Shown here piece by piece: positions 9,420 through 19,025 of a DNA stretch of 64,000 nucleotides; position 1 is the first letter of the stretch; every line of letters starts with the position of its first letter. The notes under the pieces were generated by a model. That model did no database searches. It saw only the letters and a program-made list of their open reading frames with translations, and was not told the origin of the DNA. This stretch comes from Streptomyces noursei (GTDB lineage: Bacteria; Actinomycetota; Actinomycetes; Streptomycetales; Streptomycetaceae): positions 992,001 through 1,056,000 of the forward strand of contig NZ_CP070326.1 of NCBI RefSeq assembly GCF_016917755.1, written 5' to 3'. Both the position numbers and the translations under genes were made by a program.

Positions 9420-11531
9420 ATGGCCGCCAGCTCAACGGGGTCTCCGACCCGGGCGCCGCACAGCGACATCCCCACCGGACACCAGGAAGGCGGGCGCGTC
9501 GGCGCCGGCCTGTTCGACCCGAAGCAGCTCGTGAAGTCGCTGCCCGACGCCTGCCGCAAGCTCGACCCGCGGGTGATGGTCAAGTCCCCGGTCATGTTCG
9601 TGGTCCTGATCGGTTCGGTGGTCACCACGGCCCTGGCGCTCAAGAACCCGGGCGCGTGGTTCGGCTGGGTCATCGCGGCCTGGCTGTGGCTGACCGTCGT
9701 CTTCGCCAACCTGGCCGAGGCGGTCGCCGAGGGCCGCGGCAAGGCGCAGGCCGACACCCTGCGCAAGGCCAAGACCGACACCGTGGCGCGCCGGCTGAAC
9801 GGCGAGGTGGAGGAGCAGGTCCCGGGCACCGAGCTGCGCATCGGCGACCTGGTCGTCTGCGAGGCCGGCGACATCATCCCCGGTGACGGCGATGTCGTCG
9901 AGGGCGTCGCCTCGGTGGACGAGTCGGCGATCACCGGTGAATCGGCGCCGGTGATCCGCGAGTCCGGCGGCGACCGCTCAGCCGTGACCGGTGGCACGAA
10001 GGTGCTGTCCGACCGCATCGTCATCCAGATCACGACGAAGCCCGGTGAGACCTTCATCGACCGGATGATCAACCTCGTCGAGGGTGCCGCACGGCAGAAG
10101 ACCCCGAACGAGATCGCGCTGAACATCCTGCTCGCCTCGCTCACCATCGTCTTCCTGCTCGCGGTCGTCTCGCTCAAGCCGTTCGCCCTCTACGCGGGCG
10201 CGGACAAGCAGACGTCGCTGATCGTGCTGACGGCTCTGCTGGTCTGTCTGATCCCGACGACGATCGGTGCCCTGCTCTCCTCGATCGGCATCGCCGGCAT
10301 GGACCGTCTGGTGCAGCGCAACGTGCTGGCCATGTCGGGGCGGGCGGTCGAGGCCGCAGGTGACGTGTCGACGCTGCTGCTCGACAAGACCGGCACCATC
10401 ACCCTCGGCAACCGCCAGGCGGCGGAGTTCGTGCCCGTGCGCGGGACGACGGAGGCCGAGGTGGCGGACGCCGCCCAGCTCTCCTCGCTCGCCGACGAGA
10501 CGCCGGAGGGCCGTTCGATCGTCGTCCTCGCCAAGGAGAGGTACGGCCTGCGCGAACGCCACCAGGGCGAGCTGGTGGACGCCGAGTGGATCGTCTTCAC
10601 CGCCCAGACCCGGATGTCGGGCGTGGACGTCGACGGCCGCAAGATCCGCAAGGGCGCGAGCGGTTCCGTCATCGCCTGGGTCCACGAGCGCGGCGGCTCG
10701 GTGACCGAGGACGCCGACACGCTGAGCAACGCCATCTCGCAGGCCGGCGGCACTCCGCTGCTGGTGGCCGTCGAGGACGACGAGGGCGCTCGCGTCCTGG
10801 GTGTCATCCACCTCAAGGACGTCGTCAAGGAGGGCATGCGCGAACGCTTCGACGAGTTGCGCCGCATGGGCATCAAGACCGTCATGATCACGGGTGACAA
10901 CCCGCTGACGGCCAGGGCCATCGCCGAGGAGGCGGGCGTGGACGACTTCCTCGCCGAGGCCACGCCTGAGGACAAGATGGCGCTCATCAGGCGCGAACAG
11001 GCCGGCGGCAAGCTCGTCGCGATGACCGGCGACGGCACCAACGACGCCCCGGCACTGGCCCAGGCCGACGTCGGCGTGGCCATGAACACCGGCACTTCCG
11101 CCGCGAAGGAAGCCGGCAACATGGTCGACCTCGACTCCAACCCGACCAAGCTCATCGAGATCGTCGAGATCGGCAAGCAACTCCTCATCACCCGAGGCGC
11201 GTTGACCACCTTCTCGATCGCCAACGACGTCGCCAAGTACTTCGCGATCATCCCCGCGATGTTCTCGGTGGCGTACCCGGGCCTGGACAAGCTCAACATC
11301 ATGGGCCTGGCCTCGCCCGAGTCCGCGATCCTGTCGGCGGTCATCTTCAACGCGCTGATCATCATCGCGCTGGTCCCGCTCGCCCTGAAAGGCGTGCAGT
11401 ACCGGCCGATGAGCGCCGACCGGATGCTGCGGCGCAACCTCGCCGTCTACGGACTCGGCGGCCTGATCGCCCCGTTCATCGGCATCAAGATCATCGACCT
11501 GCTCATCTCCCTGATCCCCGGGCTGCACTGA
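9420..11531 (+). CDS. kdpB: KdpB, P-type ATPase subunit
   Basis: A 703-residue P-type ATPase that powers the Kdp pump. It has the TGES-containing actuator loop (ITGESAPV), the phosphorylation motif LLLDKTGTI with Asp322, the nucleotide-binding KGAS motif, and the [17 protein letters not shown] hinge. The start at 9420 has AAGAGG six bases upstream. An in-frame ATG at 9384 overlaps the kdpA stop and would add twelve residues, so either is possible. Length and motif order match KdpB from other actinomycetes. Confidence 0.97.
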   Translation: MAASSTGSPTRAPHSDIPTGHQEGGRVGAGLFDPKQLVKSLPDACRKLDPRVMVKSPVMFVVLIGSVVTTALALKNPGAWFGWVIAAWLWLTVVFANLAEAVAEGRGKAQADTLRKAKTDTVARRLNGEVEEQVPGTELRIGDLVVCEAGDIIPGDGDVVEGVASVDESAITGESAPVIRESGGDRSAVTGGTKVLSDRIVIQITTKPGETFIDRMINLVEGAARQKTPNEIALNILLASLTIVFLLAVVSLKPFALYAGADKQTSLIVLTALLVCLIPTTIGALLSSIGIAGMDRLVQRNVLAMSGRAVEAAGDVSTLLLDKTGTITLGNRQAAEFVPVRGTTEAEVADAAQLSSLADETPEGRSIVVLAKERYGLRERHQGELVDAEWIVFTAQTRMSGVDVDGRKIRKGASGSVIAWVHERGGSVTEDADTLSNAISQAGGTPLLVAVEDDEGARVLGVIHLKDVVKEGMRERFDELRRMGIKTVMITGDNPLTARAIAEEAGVDDFLAEATPEDKMALIRREQAGGKLVAMTGDGTNDAPALAQADVGVAMNTGTSAAKEAGNMVDLDSNPTKLIEIVEIGKQLLITRGALTTFSIANDVAKYFAIIPAMFSVAYPGLDKLNIMGLASPESAILSAVIFNALIIIALVPLALKGVQYRPMSADRMLRRNLAVYGLGGLIAPFIGIKIIDLLISLIPGLH

Positions 11532-11552
11532 TCGAAAGGCGTGGTGTCAGCC

Positions 11553-12164
11553 ATGAACAACTCCGTAACCAGCACCCTCCGCGTGGCGTGGGCGTCACTG
11601 CGCATCCTGCTGGTCCTCACGGTCGTGTGCGGCGTCATCTACCCGCTGGTCGTCACGGGTATCGCACAGGGCCTGTTCCACGGCAAGGCCAACGGCTCCG
11701 AGGTGAAGGTCGACGGCACGGTCGTCGGCTCCGAACTCATCGGCCAGAGCTGGAACATCAAGGGCACGAAGACGCCCGATCCCACGTGGTTCCAGGGCCG
11801 TCCGTCCAACAGCGGTTACGACCCGCTGGCCACCGGCTCCAGTCAGCTCGGCGCCAACGATCCCACGCTGGTCAAGAACGTGAGGGCGGCGAGGAAACAG
11901 GTCGCGGAGTTCAACGGCGTGCCGGAGTCCGAGGTACCCAAGGACGCGGTGACCGGTTCGGCCTCCGCCATCGACCCCGGTATCTCGCCCGCCTACGCCG
12001 AGATCCAGGTCAAGCGCGTGGCCGAGCGCAACCGGCTGACCGCCGCCCAGGTCGAGAGGCTGGTGCAGGACAACACCACCGGCCGGACCGTCGGTTTCCT
12101 CGGTGAGCCCTCGGTGAACGTCCTGAAGCTCAACATCGCGGTCAAGGAACTCGCCACGAAATGA
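11553..12164 (+). CDS. kdpC: KdpC, periplasm-facing subunit of the Kdp ATPase
   Basis: A 203-residue protein with one N-terminal transmembrane helix (ILLVLTVVCGVIYPLVVTGI) and an extracytoplasmic domain containing the conserved WFQGRPS and SASAIDPGISPAYAE motifs of KdpC. KdpC increases ATP affinity of the complex. The start at ATG 11553 gives the usual N-terminus; GTG codons at 11541 and 11544 lie closer to the AAAGG ribosome site and cannot be excluded. It follows kdpB within 25 bases and precedes kdpE. Confidence 0.95.
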   Translation: MNNSVTSTLRVAWASLRILLVLTVVCGVIYPLVVTGIAQGLFHGKANGSEVKVDGTVVGSELIGQSWNIKGTKTPDPTWFQGRPSNSGYDPLATGSSQLGANDPTLVKNVRAARKQVAEFNGVPESEVPKDAVTGSASAIDPGISPAYAEIQVKRVAERNRLTAAQVERLVQDNTTGRTVGFLGEPSVNVLKLNIAVKELATK

Positions 12165-12242
12165 GAAGCCGTCTCGCGGGTGGCCCGCCAGGGGAGGGCG
12201 GCCACCCGCGACATTCGCACGCACAACAGAAGGGGGACACCG

Positions 12243-12926
12243 ATGACTCGGGTGCTGGTGGTCGAGGACGAGCCACCACTCGTGCGGGCACTGGAGATCA
12301 ACCTCAAGGCACGCGGTTACGACGTGGAGACCGCGCCCGACGGGGCACACGCCCTGTCCCTGGCGGCCGCGAACCCACCGGACGTCGTCCTGCTCGATCT
12401 CGGCCTGCCGGACATGGACGGCATCGACGTGATCACGGGGCTGCGCGGCTGGAGTCGGGCGTCCATCCTCGTGGTGTCGGCCCGCCGGACCTCAGAGGAG
12501 AAGGTCGCCGCGCTCGACGCGGGCGCCGACGACTACATCACCAAGCCGTTCAGCATGGACGAGTTGCTGGCCCGGTTGCGGGCCGCGGCGCGCAGAATCG
12601 ATACGGCGCAGCCGTCCGGCGAACTCGCCGTGATCGTCACGGAGAGTTTCACCCTCGACCTCGCGGCCAAGAAGGCCCGGCGCGGCGAGCACGACGTCCG
12701 GCTCACCCCGACCGAATGGCATCTGGTCGAGGTGCTGGTGCGCAACAGCGGCCGGCTCGTCAGCCAACAGAATCTGCTGGAGGAGGTATGGGGTCCTTCC
12801 TACGGCACGCAGACCAATTACCTTCGCGTCTACATGGCGCAGCTCAGGCGCAAGCTGGAAGCCGACTCGGCTCGGCCGCGGCACTTCTCCACCACGCCCG
12901 GTATGGGCTACCGCTTCGACCCCTGA
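12243..12926 (+). CDS. kdpE: KdpE, OmpR-family response regulator
   Basis: A 227-residue response regulator. The receiver domain has the acidic pair EDE at residues 8-10, phosphoacceptor Asp52 (VVLLDLGLPDMDG), and a KPF motif. The C-terminal half is a winged-helix DNA-binding domain with LTPTEWHLVEVL and an RVYMAQLRRKLE segment. AAGGGGGAC lies just upstream of ATG 12243, excluding the longer frame that begins at 12180. It is the partner of KdpD and should activate kdp transcription under K+ limitation or osmotic stress; 11-base repeats at 7419-7472 are a candidate binding site. Confidence 0.95.
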   Translation: MTRVLVVEDEPPLVRALEINLKARGYDVETAPDGAHALSLAAANPPDVVLLDLGLPDMDGIDVITGLRGWSRASILVVSARRTSEEKVAALDAGADDYITKPFSMDELLARLRAAARRIDTAQPSGELAVIVTESFTLDLAAKKARRGEHDVRLTPTEWHLVEVLVRNSGRLVSQQNLLEEVWGPSYGTQTNYLRVYMAQLRRKLEADSARPRHFSTTPGMGYRFDP

Positions 12927-12977
12927 CACCCCGGGCTTTCGCCCCCTCATCACGAATCGACACGAGAGCGGGACCAC

Positions 12978-15524
12978 GTGGCACGCGGCAAGTTTCGGAT
13001 ATACCTCGGCGCGGCACCGGGCGTCGGCAAGACCTACGCGATGCTGTCGGAGGCGCACCGCCGCATCGAGCGCGGCACGGACTGCGTGGTCGCCTTCGTC
13101 GAGCACCACGACCGGCCGCGCACCGAGGTGATGCTGCACGGACTGGAGCAGACCCCGCGCCGGGAGCTGGAGTACCGCGACACGGTGTTCACCGAGATGG
13201 ACGTGGACGCCGTCCTGGCACGCAGACCCGCCGTGGCGCTGGTGGACGAGATGGCGCACACCAACGTCCCAGGATCGCGCAACGCCAAGCGCTGGCAGGA
13301 CATCGAGGAGCTGCTGGAAGCCGGGATCCATGTGGTCTCGACGGTGAACATCCAGCACCTGGAGTCCCTCGGCGACATCGTCGAGTCGATCACCGGGGTC
13401 CGGCAGAAGGAGACCGTCCCCGACGAGGTGGTGCGCCGCGCCGACCAGATCGAACTGGTCGACATGTCTCCCCACGCGCTGCGCCGCCGCATGGCCCACG
13501 GCAACATCTACAAATCCAACAAGGTCGACGCGGCGCTCTCCAACTACTTCCGGCCCGGGAACCTCACCGCGCTGCGCGAGTTGGCGCTGCTGTGGGTGGC
13601 CGACCGGGTCGACGAATACCTCCAGGAGTACCGGAGCGAACACCGGGTCTCGAAGATCTGGGGCTCCCGCGAGCGCATCGTCGTCGGCCTGACGGGCGGC
13701 AGCGAGGGCCGCACGCTGATCCGGCGCGCCGCCCGTCTCGCCGAGAAGGGCGCGGGCGGCGAGGTGCTCGCCGTTCACATCGCCCGCAGTGACGGCCTGG
13801 ACTCCGGATCGCCCAAGGAACTCGCCGCCCAGCGCACCCTCGTCGAGGACCTCGGCGGCACCTTCCACCACGTCCTGGGCGAGAACGTCTCCTCCGCACT
13901 CCTGGAGTTCGCCCGGGGCGTGAACGCCACCCAGATCGTCCTGGGAACCTCCCGCCGCAAGGCATGGCAGTACGCCTTCGGCCCCGGCGTGGGCTCCACC
14001 GTCGCCCGCGACTCGGGACCCGACCTGGACGTCCACATCGTCACGCACGAGGAAGCCGCCAAGGGGCGAGGGCTCCCCGTCGCCCGCGCTGCACGGCTGG
14101 GCCGGTCGCGGATCATCTGGGGCTGGCTGACCGGGGTCGTGGGGCCGGCGCTGCTGACGCTGCTGCTGTTGAAGGGGGGAACGGGACTCGGCCTCGCCAA
14201 CGACGTGCTGCTGTTCCTGACGCTGACCGTGGCGGCGGCACTGCTCGGCGGTCTGCGTCCGGCACTGGCCTCGGCCGTGGTGGGCTCGCTCCTGCTGAAC
14301 TGGTTCTTCACCCCGCCCGTGGGGCAACTCACCATCTCGGACCCCAGGAACATCCTGGCGTTGGTCATCTTCGTGCTGGTGGCGATCTCGGTGGCCTCTG
14401 TCGTCGACCTCGCCGCCCGGCGCACCCACCAGGCCGCCCGGCTGCGCGCCGAGTCGGAGATCCTCTCGTTCCTGGCGGGCAGTGTCCTGCGTGGTGAAAC
14501 CACTCTCGACGCCCTCCTGGAACGGGTACGCGAGACCTTCGCGATGGATGCCGTGGCGCTGTTGGAGCGGGAGTCCGAGACGGCGCCCTGGACGTGCTCC
14601 GGCAGCGTGGGCGACACCGGCCCGCTCATGCGCCCGGAGGACGCGCACGTCGACATGCCCGTCGGCGACAACATGGCACTGGCGCTCTGCGGCCGTGTCC
14701 TGCCCGCCGAGGACCGCCGCGTGTTGGCGGCCTTCGCCGCCCAGGCCGCCATCGTCCTGGACCGCCAGCGCCTGCAGTCCCAGGCCGAACACGCCCGGAA
14801 GCTCGCCGAGGGGAACCGCATCCGCACCGCCCTGCTCGCTGCCGTCAGTCACGACCTGCGGACTCCCCTGGCCGGCATCAAAGCCTCGGTCACCTCCCTG
14901 CGCTCCGACGACGTCGAATGGTCCGACGAGGACCAGGCGGAACTCCTCGCGGGCATCGAGGAGGGCGCCGACCGCCTCGATCACCTCGTCGGCAATCTCC
15001 TGGACATGTCCCGGCTCCAGACCGGTACCGTCACACCGCTGATCCGCGAGGTGGACCTCGACGAGGTCGTGCCGATGGCCCTCGTCGGAGTGCCGGAGGA
15101 CAGCGTGGTCCTCGACATCCCCGAGGAACTGCCGATGATCGCCGTCGATCCGGGCCTGCTGGAGCGTTCCGTCGCCAACATCGTCGAGAACGCGGTGAAG
15201 TACAGCCCCGAGGGCGAGCCCGTCCGCGTCTCGGCCAGCACGCTGGGCAGCCGCGTCGAAGTGCGCGTCGCCGACCGCGGCCCCGGCGTCCCCGACGACG
15301 CCAAGGACCGCATCTTCGAACCCTTCCAGCGCTACGGCGACGCCCCCCGCGGCGCGGGCGTCGGCCTCGGCCTGGCCGTCGCCCGGGGCTTCGCCGAGGC
15401 CATCGGAGCCACCCTCACCGCCGAGGACACCCCCGGCGGCGGGATGACCATGGTCCTCACGGTTCCCACCGCCGCCGGTCACTCACCGGCCGCGCCCCAG
15501 CTCCCGGACGCGGTCACGTCGTAG
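12978..15524 (+). CDS. kdpD: KdpD sensor histidine kinase, second copy, in the kdp operon
   Basis: An 848-residue KdpD starting at GTG 12978, 51 bases after kdpE. It begins directly with the KdpD domain (Walker A GAAPGVGKT, ALVDEMAHTN), then a USP-like domain, four membrane helices, GAF region, HisKA with His625 (AVSHDLRTPLAG) and an ATPase domain with NIVENAVKYS and DRGPG. It shares architecture and many motifs with the divergent copy at 4452-7037 but differs in the input domains. Being next to kdpE, this is the likely cognate kinase. It is convergent with the TrkA-N gene 50 bases downstream. Confidence 0.95.
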   Translation: MARGKFRIYLGAAPGVGKTYAMLSEAHRRIERGTDCVVAFVEHHDRPRTEVMLHGLEQTPRRELEYRDTVFTEMDVDAVLARRPAVALVDEMAHTNVPGSRNAKRWQDIEELLEAGIHVVSTVNIQHLESLGDIVESITGVRQKETVPDEVVRRADQIELVDMSPHALRRRMAHGNIYKSNKVDAALSNYFRPGNLTALRELALLWVADRVDEYLQEYRSEHRVSKIWGSRERIVVGLTGGSEGRTLIRRAARLAEKGAGGEVLAVHIARSDGLDSGSPKELAAQRTLVEDLGGTFHHVLGENVSSALLEFARGVNATQIVLGTSRRKAWQYAFGPGVGSTVARDSGPDLDVHIVTHEEAAKGRGLPVARAARLGRSRIIWGWLTGVVGPALLTLLLLKGGTGLGLANDVLLFLTLTVAAALLGGLRPALASAVVGSLLLNWFFTPPVGQLTISDPRNILALVIFVLVAISVASVVDLAARRTHQAARLRAESEILSFLAGSVLRGETTLDALLERVRETFAMDAVALLERESETAPWTCSGSVGDTGPLMRPEDAHVDMPVGDNMALALCGRVLPAEDRRVLAAFAAQAAIVLDRQRLQSQAEHARKLAEGNRIRTALLAAVSHDLRTPLAGIKASVTSLRSDDVEWSDEDQAELLAGIEEGADRLDHLVGNLLDMSRLQTGTVTPLIREVDLDEVVPMALVGVPEDSVVLDIPEELPMIAVDPGLLERSVANIVENAVKYSPEGEPVRVSASTLGSRVEVRVADRGPGVPDDAKDRIFEPFQRYGDAPRGAGVGLGLAVARGFAEAIGATLTAEDTPGGGMTMVLTVPTAAGHSPAAPQLPDAVTS

Positions 15525-15574
15525 TCGGCACGGACATTCGGGTGACCGCGTGCCTGGCAGGAGTCGGACGCCCG

Positions 15575-17488
15575 TCACGCGCGCGGGTCCGTCGGGCGCG
15601 GCTGGACCCCCGTCATCAGGAAGTCCAGCCCGCGCCGGGTCGAGACCACCACGACCCGGTCGCCGGCACGCAGGATCCTGCCGTGCGCGGGGCGCCAGTC
15701 GAAGCCCGGCCGGTCGAGGCGCAGGCCGCCGAGCGTGTCCGTCGGTCCGGGAGATACGGCCTCGACGGCGGCGCCCACCGCCAGGACGCGCCACTCGTTC
15801 TGACGGAATGCCTGGTGAATGGAGCGTCCCTCCAGCTCCGGGTGGCCGGCGACGTCCACCGCGGTGAAGAGGAGGGAACCGCGTTCGACCGGCATGATGC
15901 CCAGGACATGACGGCCCATCATGGCGGCGGCGAAGGGCAGCGCGGCGAGCGCCGAGACGCTGCGGCTGCGCGTGGCGGCGTCGGGGTACGAGGCGCGCAT
16001 CGTACGGGAGACGCTGGCGGCGAAGTCGTCGTCGTAGAGCCGCATCACCGCCCGCACCCGGGGGTTGCTCTCGCGCGCCGCCATCACGATGTCGAGGTTC
16101 TCGCCGTCGTCGCGGGTGAGCACCAACAGGGACTTGCTCTGGCGGATGCGCGCCCGGTCCAGGACGCCGGGGGCGCCGGCATCCTCCAGCAGCAGCGGCA
16201 CGCCGAGTTCACGGGCCAGCCCGACGCCACGCGCGTGCGGGTCCCGTTCTATGACCACCACCTGATGTGCGGTGGTGCGCAGTTGCGCCAGCACGCGGGT
16301 GCCGATCTTCCCCAGCCCGACCAACACGATGTGGTCGCGCAGGTCGTCGGCCGGCGGATGGCCGACCGACGCCTGGCGGAACGCGCCGGTGGCGTTCAGG
16401 GTCGCGGCGACCACCAGCGGCAGGACCGCCAGACCGACGAATCCGGCGACGAGTTGGAGTACGCGCCGGGCCGGTGATTCGTCGGTCGCCGGGTCACCCA
16501 TGGTGAAGATGTCCAGCAGCGGCAGGTACACCGACTTCCACAGCGGGCCCGGCTCGGCCAGCGCGGTGGCCACGGCCAGTGCCAGCACGATCGCGGCCAG
16601 CACGCCGAAGACCGAGAGGACCTCGCGAGAGAGGAAGACCTTCCACGGCAGATGCGCCAGTCGCCCGCGCAGCCATGCGCCGTAACGGCGCCGATCGCGC
16701 GGCGGGGCCTCGGGGCGATGGTGATGGGTGACTTCCTCCAGCATGAGCCGGCCGTGGGTGAACTGCCGGTGGTAGGACGTGACCGTGTCGGGCAGCAGTT
16801 GGGTGCCCTCCTCCCCCGGCGTCTCCGGGCTGTCCTCGCTCGCCGGGTCGTCCTGGTGGGCACCGGACAGCACCGCGAGAGTGGCCAGGTCGGCGGACTT
16901 CGGCGGAGTACGGGCGGGGCGTACGACGCCTCGGAAGACCTGGCCCTCCACCTGCAGGGTGTCGCCCCGCCCGACCGCGGCGGCGGCCACCAGCTCGGGG
17001 ACCGCGGTGTCGGTGTCGGACAGCACGGTGGTGGACATGTCGAGCGCCGTGTCGTCGCTCCGGCCGAGCGCCGACACGGCACGGTCCAGGAGCCGTTCGA
17101 GGTGCTCGCCGCGCTGTCGGTTGTACATGCGGATGACCAGGCGGATCGTGGGGTTGATGCTCCGGGCCAGCAGCGCGGCGGTGAGATTGACCTGGTCGTC
17201 GCGGTAGGTGAGGGCAAGCGCGGCCGCCCGCTCCACACCCGCCGCCCGCAGCGTCTGCTCGTCCGGGCGGGCGGCCACCAGCAGCTCGACGGTCGACTGC
17301 GGATCGCGGTGCAGCGCGGCGATCTCCGGTGCGTGCCCTTCGCGCCGGGAGGGCAGCACGACGGTGACCGCCTCACCGCACACCGCGTCCAGGGTCACCG
17401 CCAGCCGGTGCGCGAGCCCGTCGTCCCCGCAGATCACCATGTGCCGAGAGCGCTGCCCAAAGGGCATGCGCAGTTGGAGAGTTGACAT
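15575..17488 (-). CDS. TrkA-N/RCK ion-channel-like protein with two nucleotide-binding domains
   Basis: A 637-residue protein. Residues about 10-160 form a TrkA-N-like Rossmann domain (HMVICGDDGLAHRLA). Residues about 265-400 hold two hydrophobic segments flanking LLDIFTMGDPA, a possible pore loop. Residues about 395-540 form a second TrkA-N domain (HIVLVGLGKIGTRVL). The end resembles a TrkA-C/RCK tail. Soluble-membrane-soluble order recalls CASTOR/POLLUX-like and RCK-gated channels. The start at ATG 17488 lacks an obvious ribosome site; frames up to 17518 remain open. Placement beside kdp suggests K+ homeostasis, but substrate and direction are inferred. Confidence 0.75.
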   Translation of the reverse strand: MSTLQLRMPFGQRSRHMVICGDDGLAHRLAVTLDAVCGEAVTVVLPSRREGHAPEIAALHRDPQSTVELLVAARPDEQTLRAAGVERAAALALTYRDDQVNLTAALLARSINPTIRLVIRMYNRQRGEHLERLLDRAVSALGRSDDTALDMSTTVLSDTDTAVPELVAAAAVGRGDTLQVEGQVFRGVVRPARTPPKSADLATLAVLSGAHQDDPASEDSPETPGEEGTQLLPDTVTSYHRQFTHGRLMLEEVTHHHRPEAPPRDRRRYGAWLRGRLAHLPWKVFLSREVLSVFGVLAAIVLALAVATALAEPGPLWKSVYLPLLDIFTMGDPATDESPARRVLQLVAGFVGLAVLPLVVAATLNATGAFRQASVGHPPADDLRDHIVLVGLGKIGTRVLAQLRTTAHQVVVIERDPHARGVGLARELGVPLLLEDAGAPGVLDRARIRQSKSLLVLTRDDGENLDIVMAARESNPRVRAVMRLYDDDFAASVSRTMRASYPDAATRSRSVSALAALPFAAAMMGRHVLGIMPVERGSLLFTAVDVAGHPELEGRSIHQAFRQNEWRVLAVGAAVEAVSPGPTDTLGGLRLDRPGFDWRPAHGRILRAGDRVVVVSTRRGLDFLMTGVQPRPTDPRA

Positions 17489-17799
17489 CACAACAGCAAG
17501 ATCGCCGGTACATGACACGCGGTTCCGCTACGCACAACAGTTCGGCATCAAGGATCCGTATGGACAGGAACCACCCCTCCCGTCCAGATCGACAGAACAG
17601 CGACCAGCACCTTCGCCAGGGGCGATCACCAGACCCCGAGGGACGCCACGGCGCCCGCCTCTCCTCCGGGCACGAGGATTCGACAGGAACGCGACAAGAA
17701 GGGATCTTGACCCTCCGTTCACCTGATCACCCATGCCCAAGCTGCCGGAGACACGGCCTCGCCTTCGGCGTGCTCCGGAGAGAACGGGGGGAGAGACCC
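17489..17799. other. Intergenic region, nothing recognised
   Basis: This separates the divergent TrkA-N gene and the WXG100-like remnant. No motif, tRNA or convincing small gene was found. GTTCACC occurs once near 17719, too little to call a Pho box. It probably holds the two promoters. Confidence 0.4.
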
Positions 17800-17970
17800 A
17801 TGTCCAACAATGAGTCGTTAGTGGATTCGGCGGCGCTTTCCAGGCTGGCGAAGAGCTTTGAAAGCTACGGCACGGATCTGGAAAGCTCCACGCGGGACTT
17901 CCGATCGAAGACCGATTCCGAGGTGATTCACGATGGATTCGGTGTCCTCACGGAGTCCCAAGAGGTCACC
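17800..17970 (+). pseudogene. Truncated WXG100-like (type VII secretion-associated) gene
   Basis: From ATG 17800, preceded by a strong GGGGGGAG ribosome site, about 56 codons encode a helical, polar peptide: MSNNESLVDSAALSRLAKSF, then a Y-G-T-D-L-E-S-S helix, and GFGVLTESQEVTSA. Small helical proteins that precede polymorphic toxins in actinomycetes look like this. At about 17970 the family-like sequence ends abruptly and the frame runs on for another 115 codons into the antisense of a different gene. The 3' half is therefore missing. Membership in the WXG100/ESAT-6-like group is inferred from length, helix pattern and context, not from a WXG motif. Confidence 0.5.
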
Positions 17971-18513
17971 TCCGCGCCTTTTGTCGGTGCCCATATTGTT
18001 GTTGTTGCTCAGGCTTTTCTGCGCCCACTCGTAGGCGATTGCGGCGGGGCCGTAGTTGAACTTGCTGATGGTCGCCTTGGCCAGGTCGTCGGTGGCGATG
18101 CAGCCGGGGTGCTGGCCGAGCTACCCGTCACAGCACAGCAAGGGGCCCGCCCAGTTCCCATGGGTGATGACGGGTGTCGTGTTGATGCTCAGCGCCTCGT
18201 CCTCGTAGGAGATCCGTGTGCGCTGCGCGGGCCCGTCGCCCCAGGCGGGCGGGCCCTTGATGCATTCGGTACAGGTCGATCGAAGGGACGGTCTCGTCCC
18301 GGGATTGATGGGTGACATCGCGCCAGCAAAGACGGAGATGCTCTCCTGCCACCGCGTGCTGTAGGGGCTCGGCTCGGACGCGGCCGTGACCGTGAGCGTG
18401 GCGGTGCCGATCACCTCGTACTTGGAGTTGACGTGCCCGTACTGGATGCGCTCGGGGCTCATGCGGACGCTGCCGGGTCGGCCGTCGGCATCGACGTTCC
18501 TGCTTCCGGCTCA
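17971..18513 (-). pseudogene. Broken secreted-effector gene resembling NucA/NucB-domain proteins
   Basis: On the minus strand a frame reads RNVDADGRPGSVRMSPERIQ, a GTATLTVTA strand, WQESISVF, a CxxC (CTECIKGPPAWG), and VITHGNWAGPLLCCDG. It then meets an amber stop near 18133 and continues in the same frame with GCIATDDLAKATISKFNYG, AAIAYEWAQKSL, until about 17971. The upstream end is interrupted by a stop at 18511-18513 and probably a frameshift. The order resembles the middle of large streptomycete NucA/NucB deoxyribonuclease proteins, but the catalytic C-terminus is missing. The truncation point coincides with that of the WXG100-like gene facing it. Confidence 0.45.
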
Positions 18514-19025
18514 CCGCCAGACACCGTCTGACTCGATTCGCTGGATTCCCTTCTGTCGTGCCGACGATTGTCTGCCCCCAATCGTCCATAGGGCCGTTCA
18601 CACTGACGCGCAAACATTCAAGACGCCACGGCCGCCGAAGGTACTCGTTTTCAGAACGTGCAAGTTGGCCGAATATCGTGACGACTTGGTGGCGGTCGGC
18701 CGCGCCGGCGGATGATGAGAGGCCGGTCCGGCAGTCGCTGGCCCTCGAGGTGACGGCAGCGAAATCACGACTGACACAGCCCATCTGTGCGGCGGTGGTG
18801 GCGGATCATAGCTCCGCAGATGAAATTCTGATGAGCCCCGGGCAGGTCAAGGCTGCCTAACAGCCCATGACGGGTCATGAGTTTGGCCTCGGACCGGCTG
18901 ATTCCGTCATCGTCACTGCGTCGCTGGCGACGCTAAATTCGCCTTGATCAACCACCACTCCCCACCACATAACTGGCAGGGTTCCGACCTGGGGCGACAT
19001 GGCGCCCGGCCAGGGAAAGGGCATG
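18514..19025. other. Intergenic region before the secreted protein gene
   Basis: It may contain decayed 5' sequence of the NucA/NucB-like gene near 18514-18600 on the minus strand. I see no intact gene, hairpin or repeat in the remainder. The promoter of the secreted-protein gene at 19026 should lie in its right end. Confidence 0.35.

Noticed and set aside
12492..15482. 996-residue minus-strand open frame
   Set aside because: It mirrors kdpE and the second kdpD; composition and lack of a start signal identify it as a shadow.
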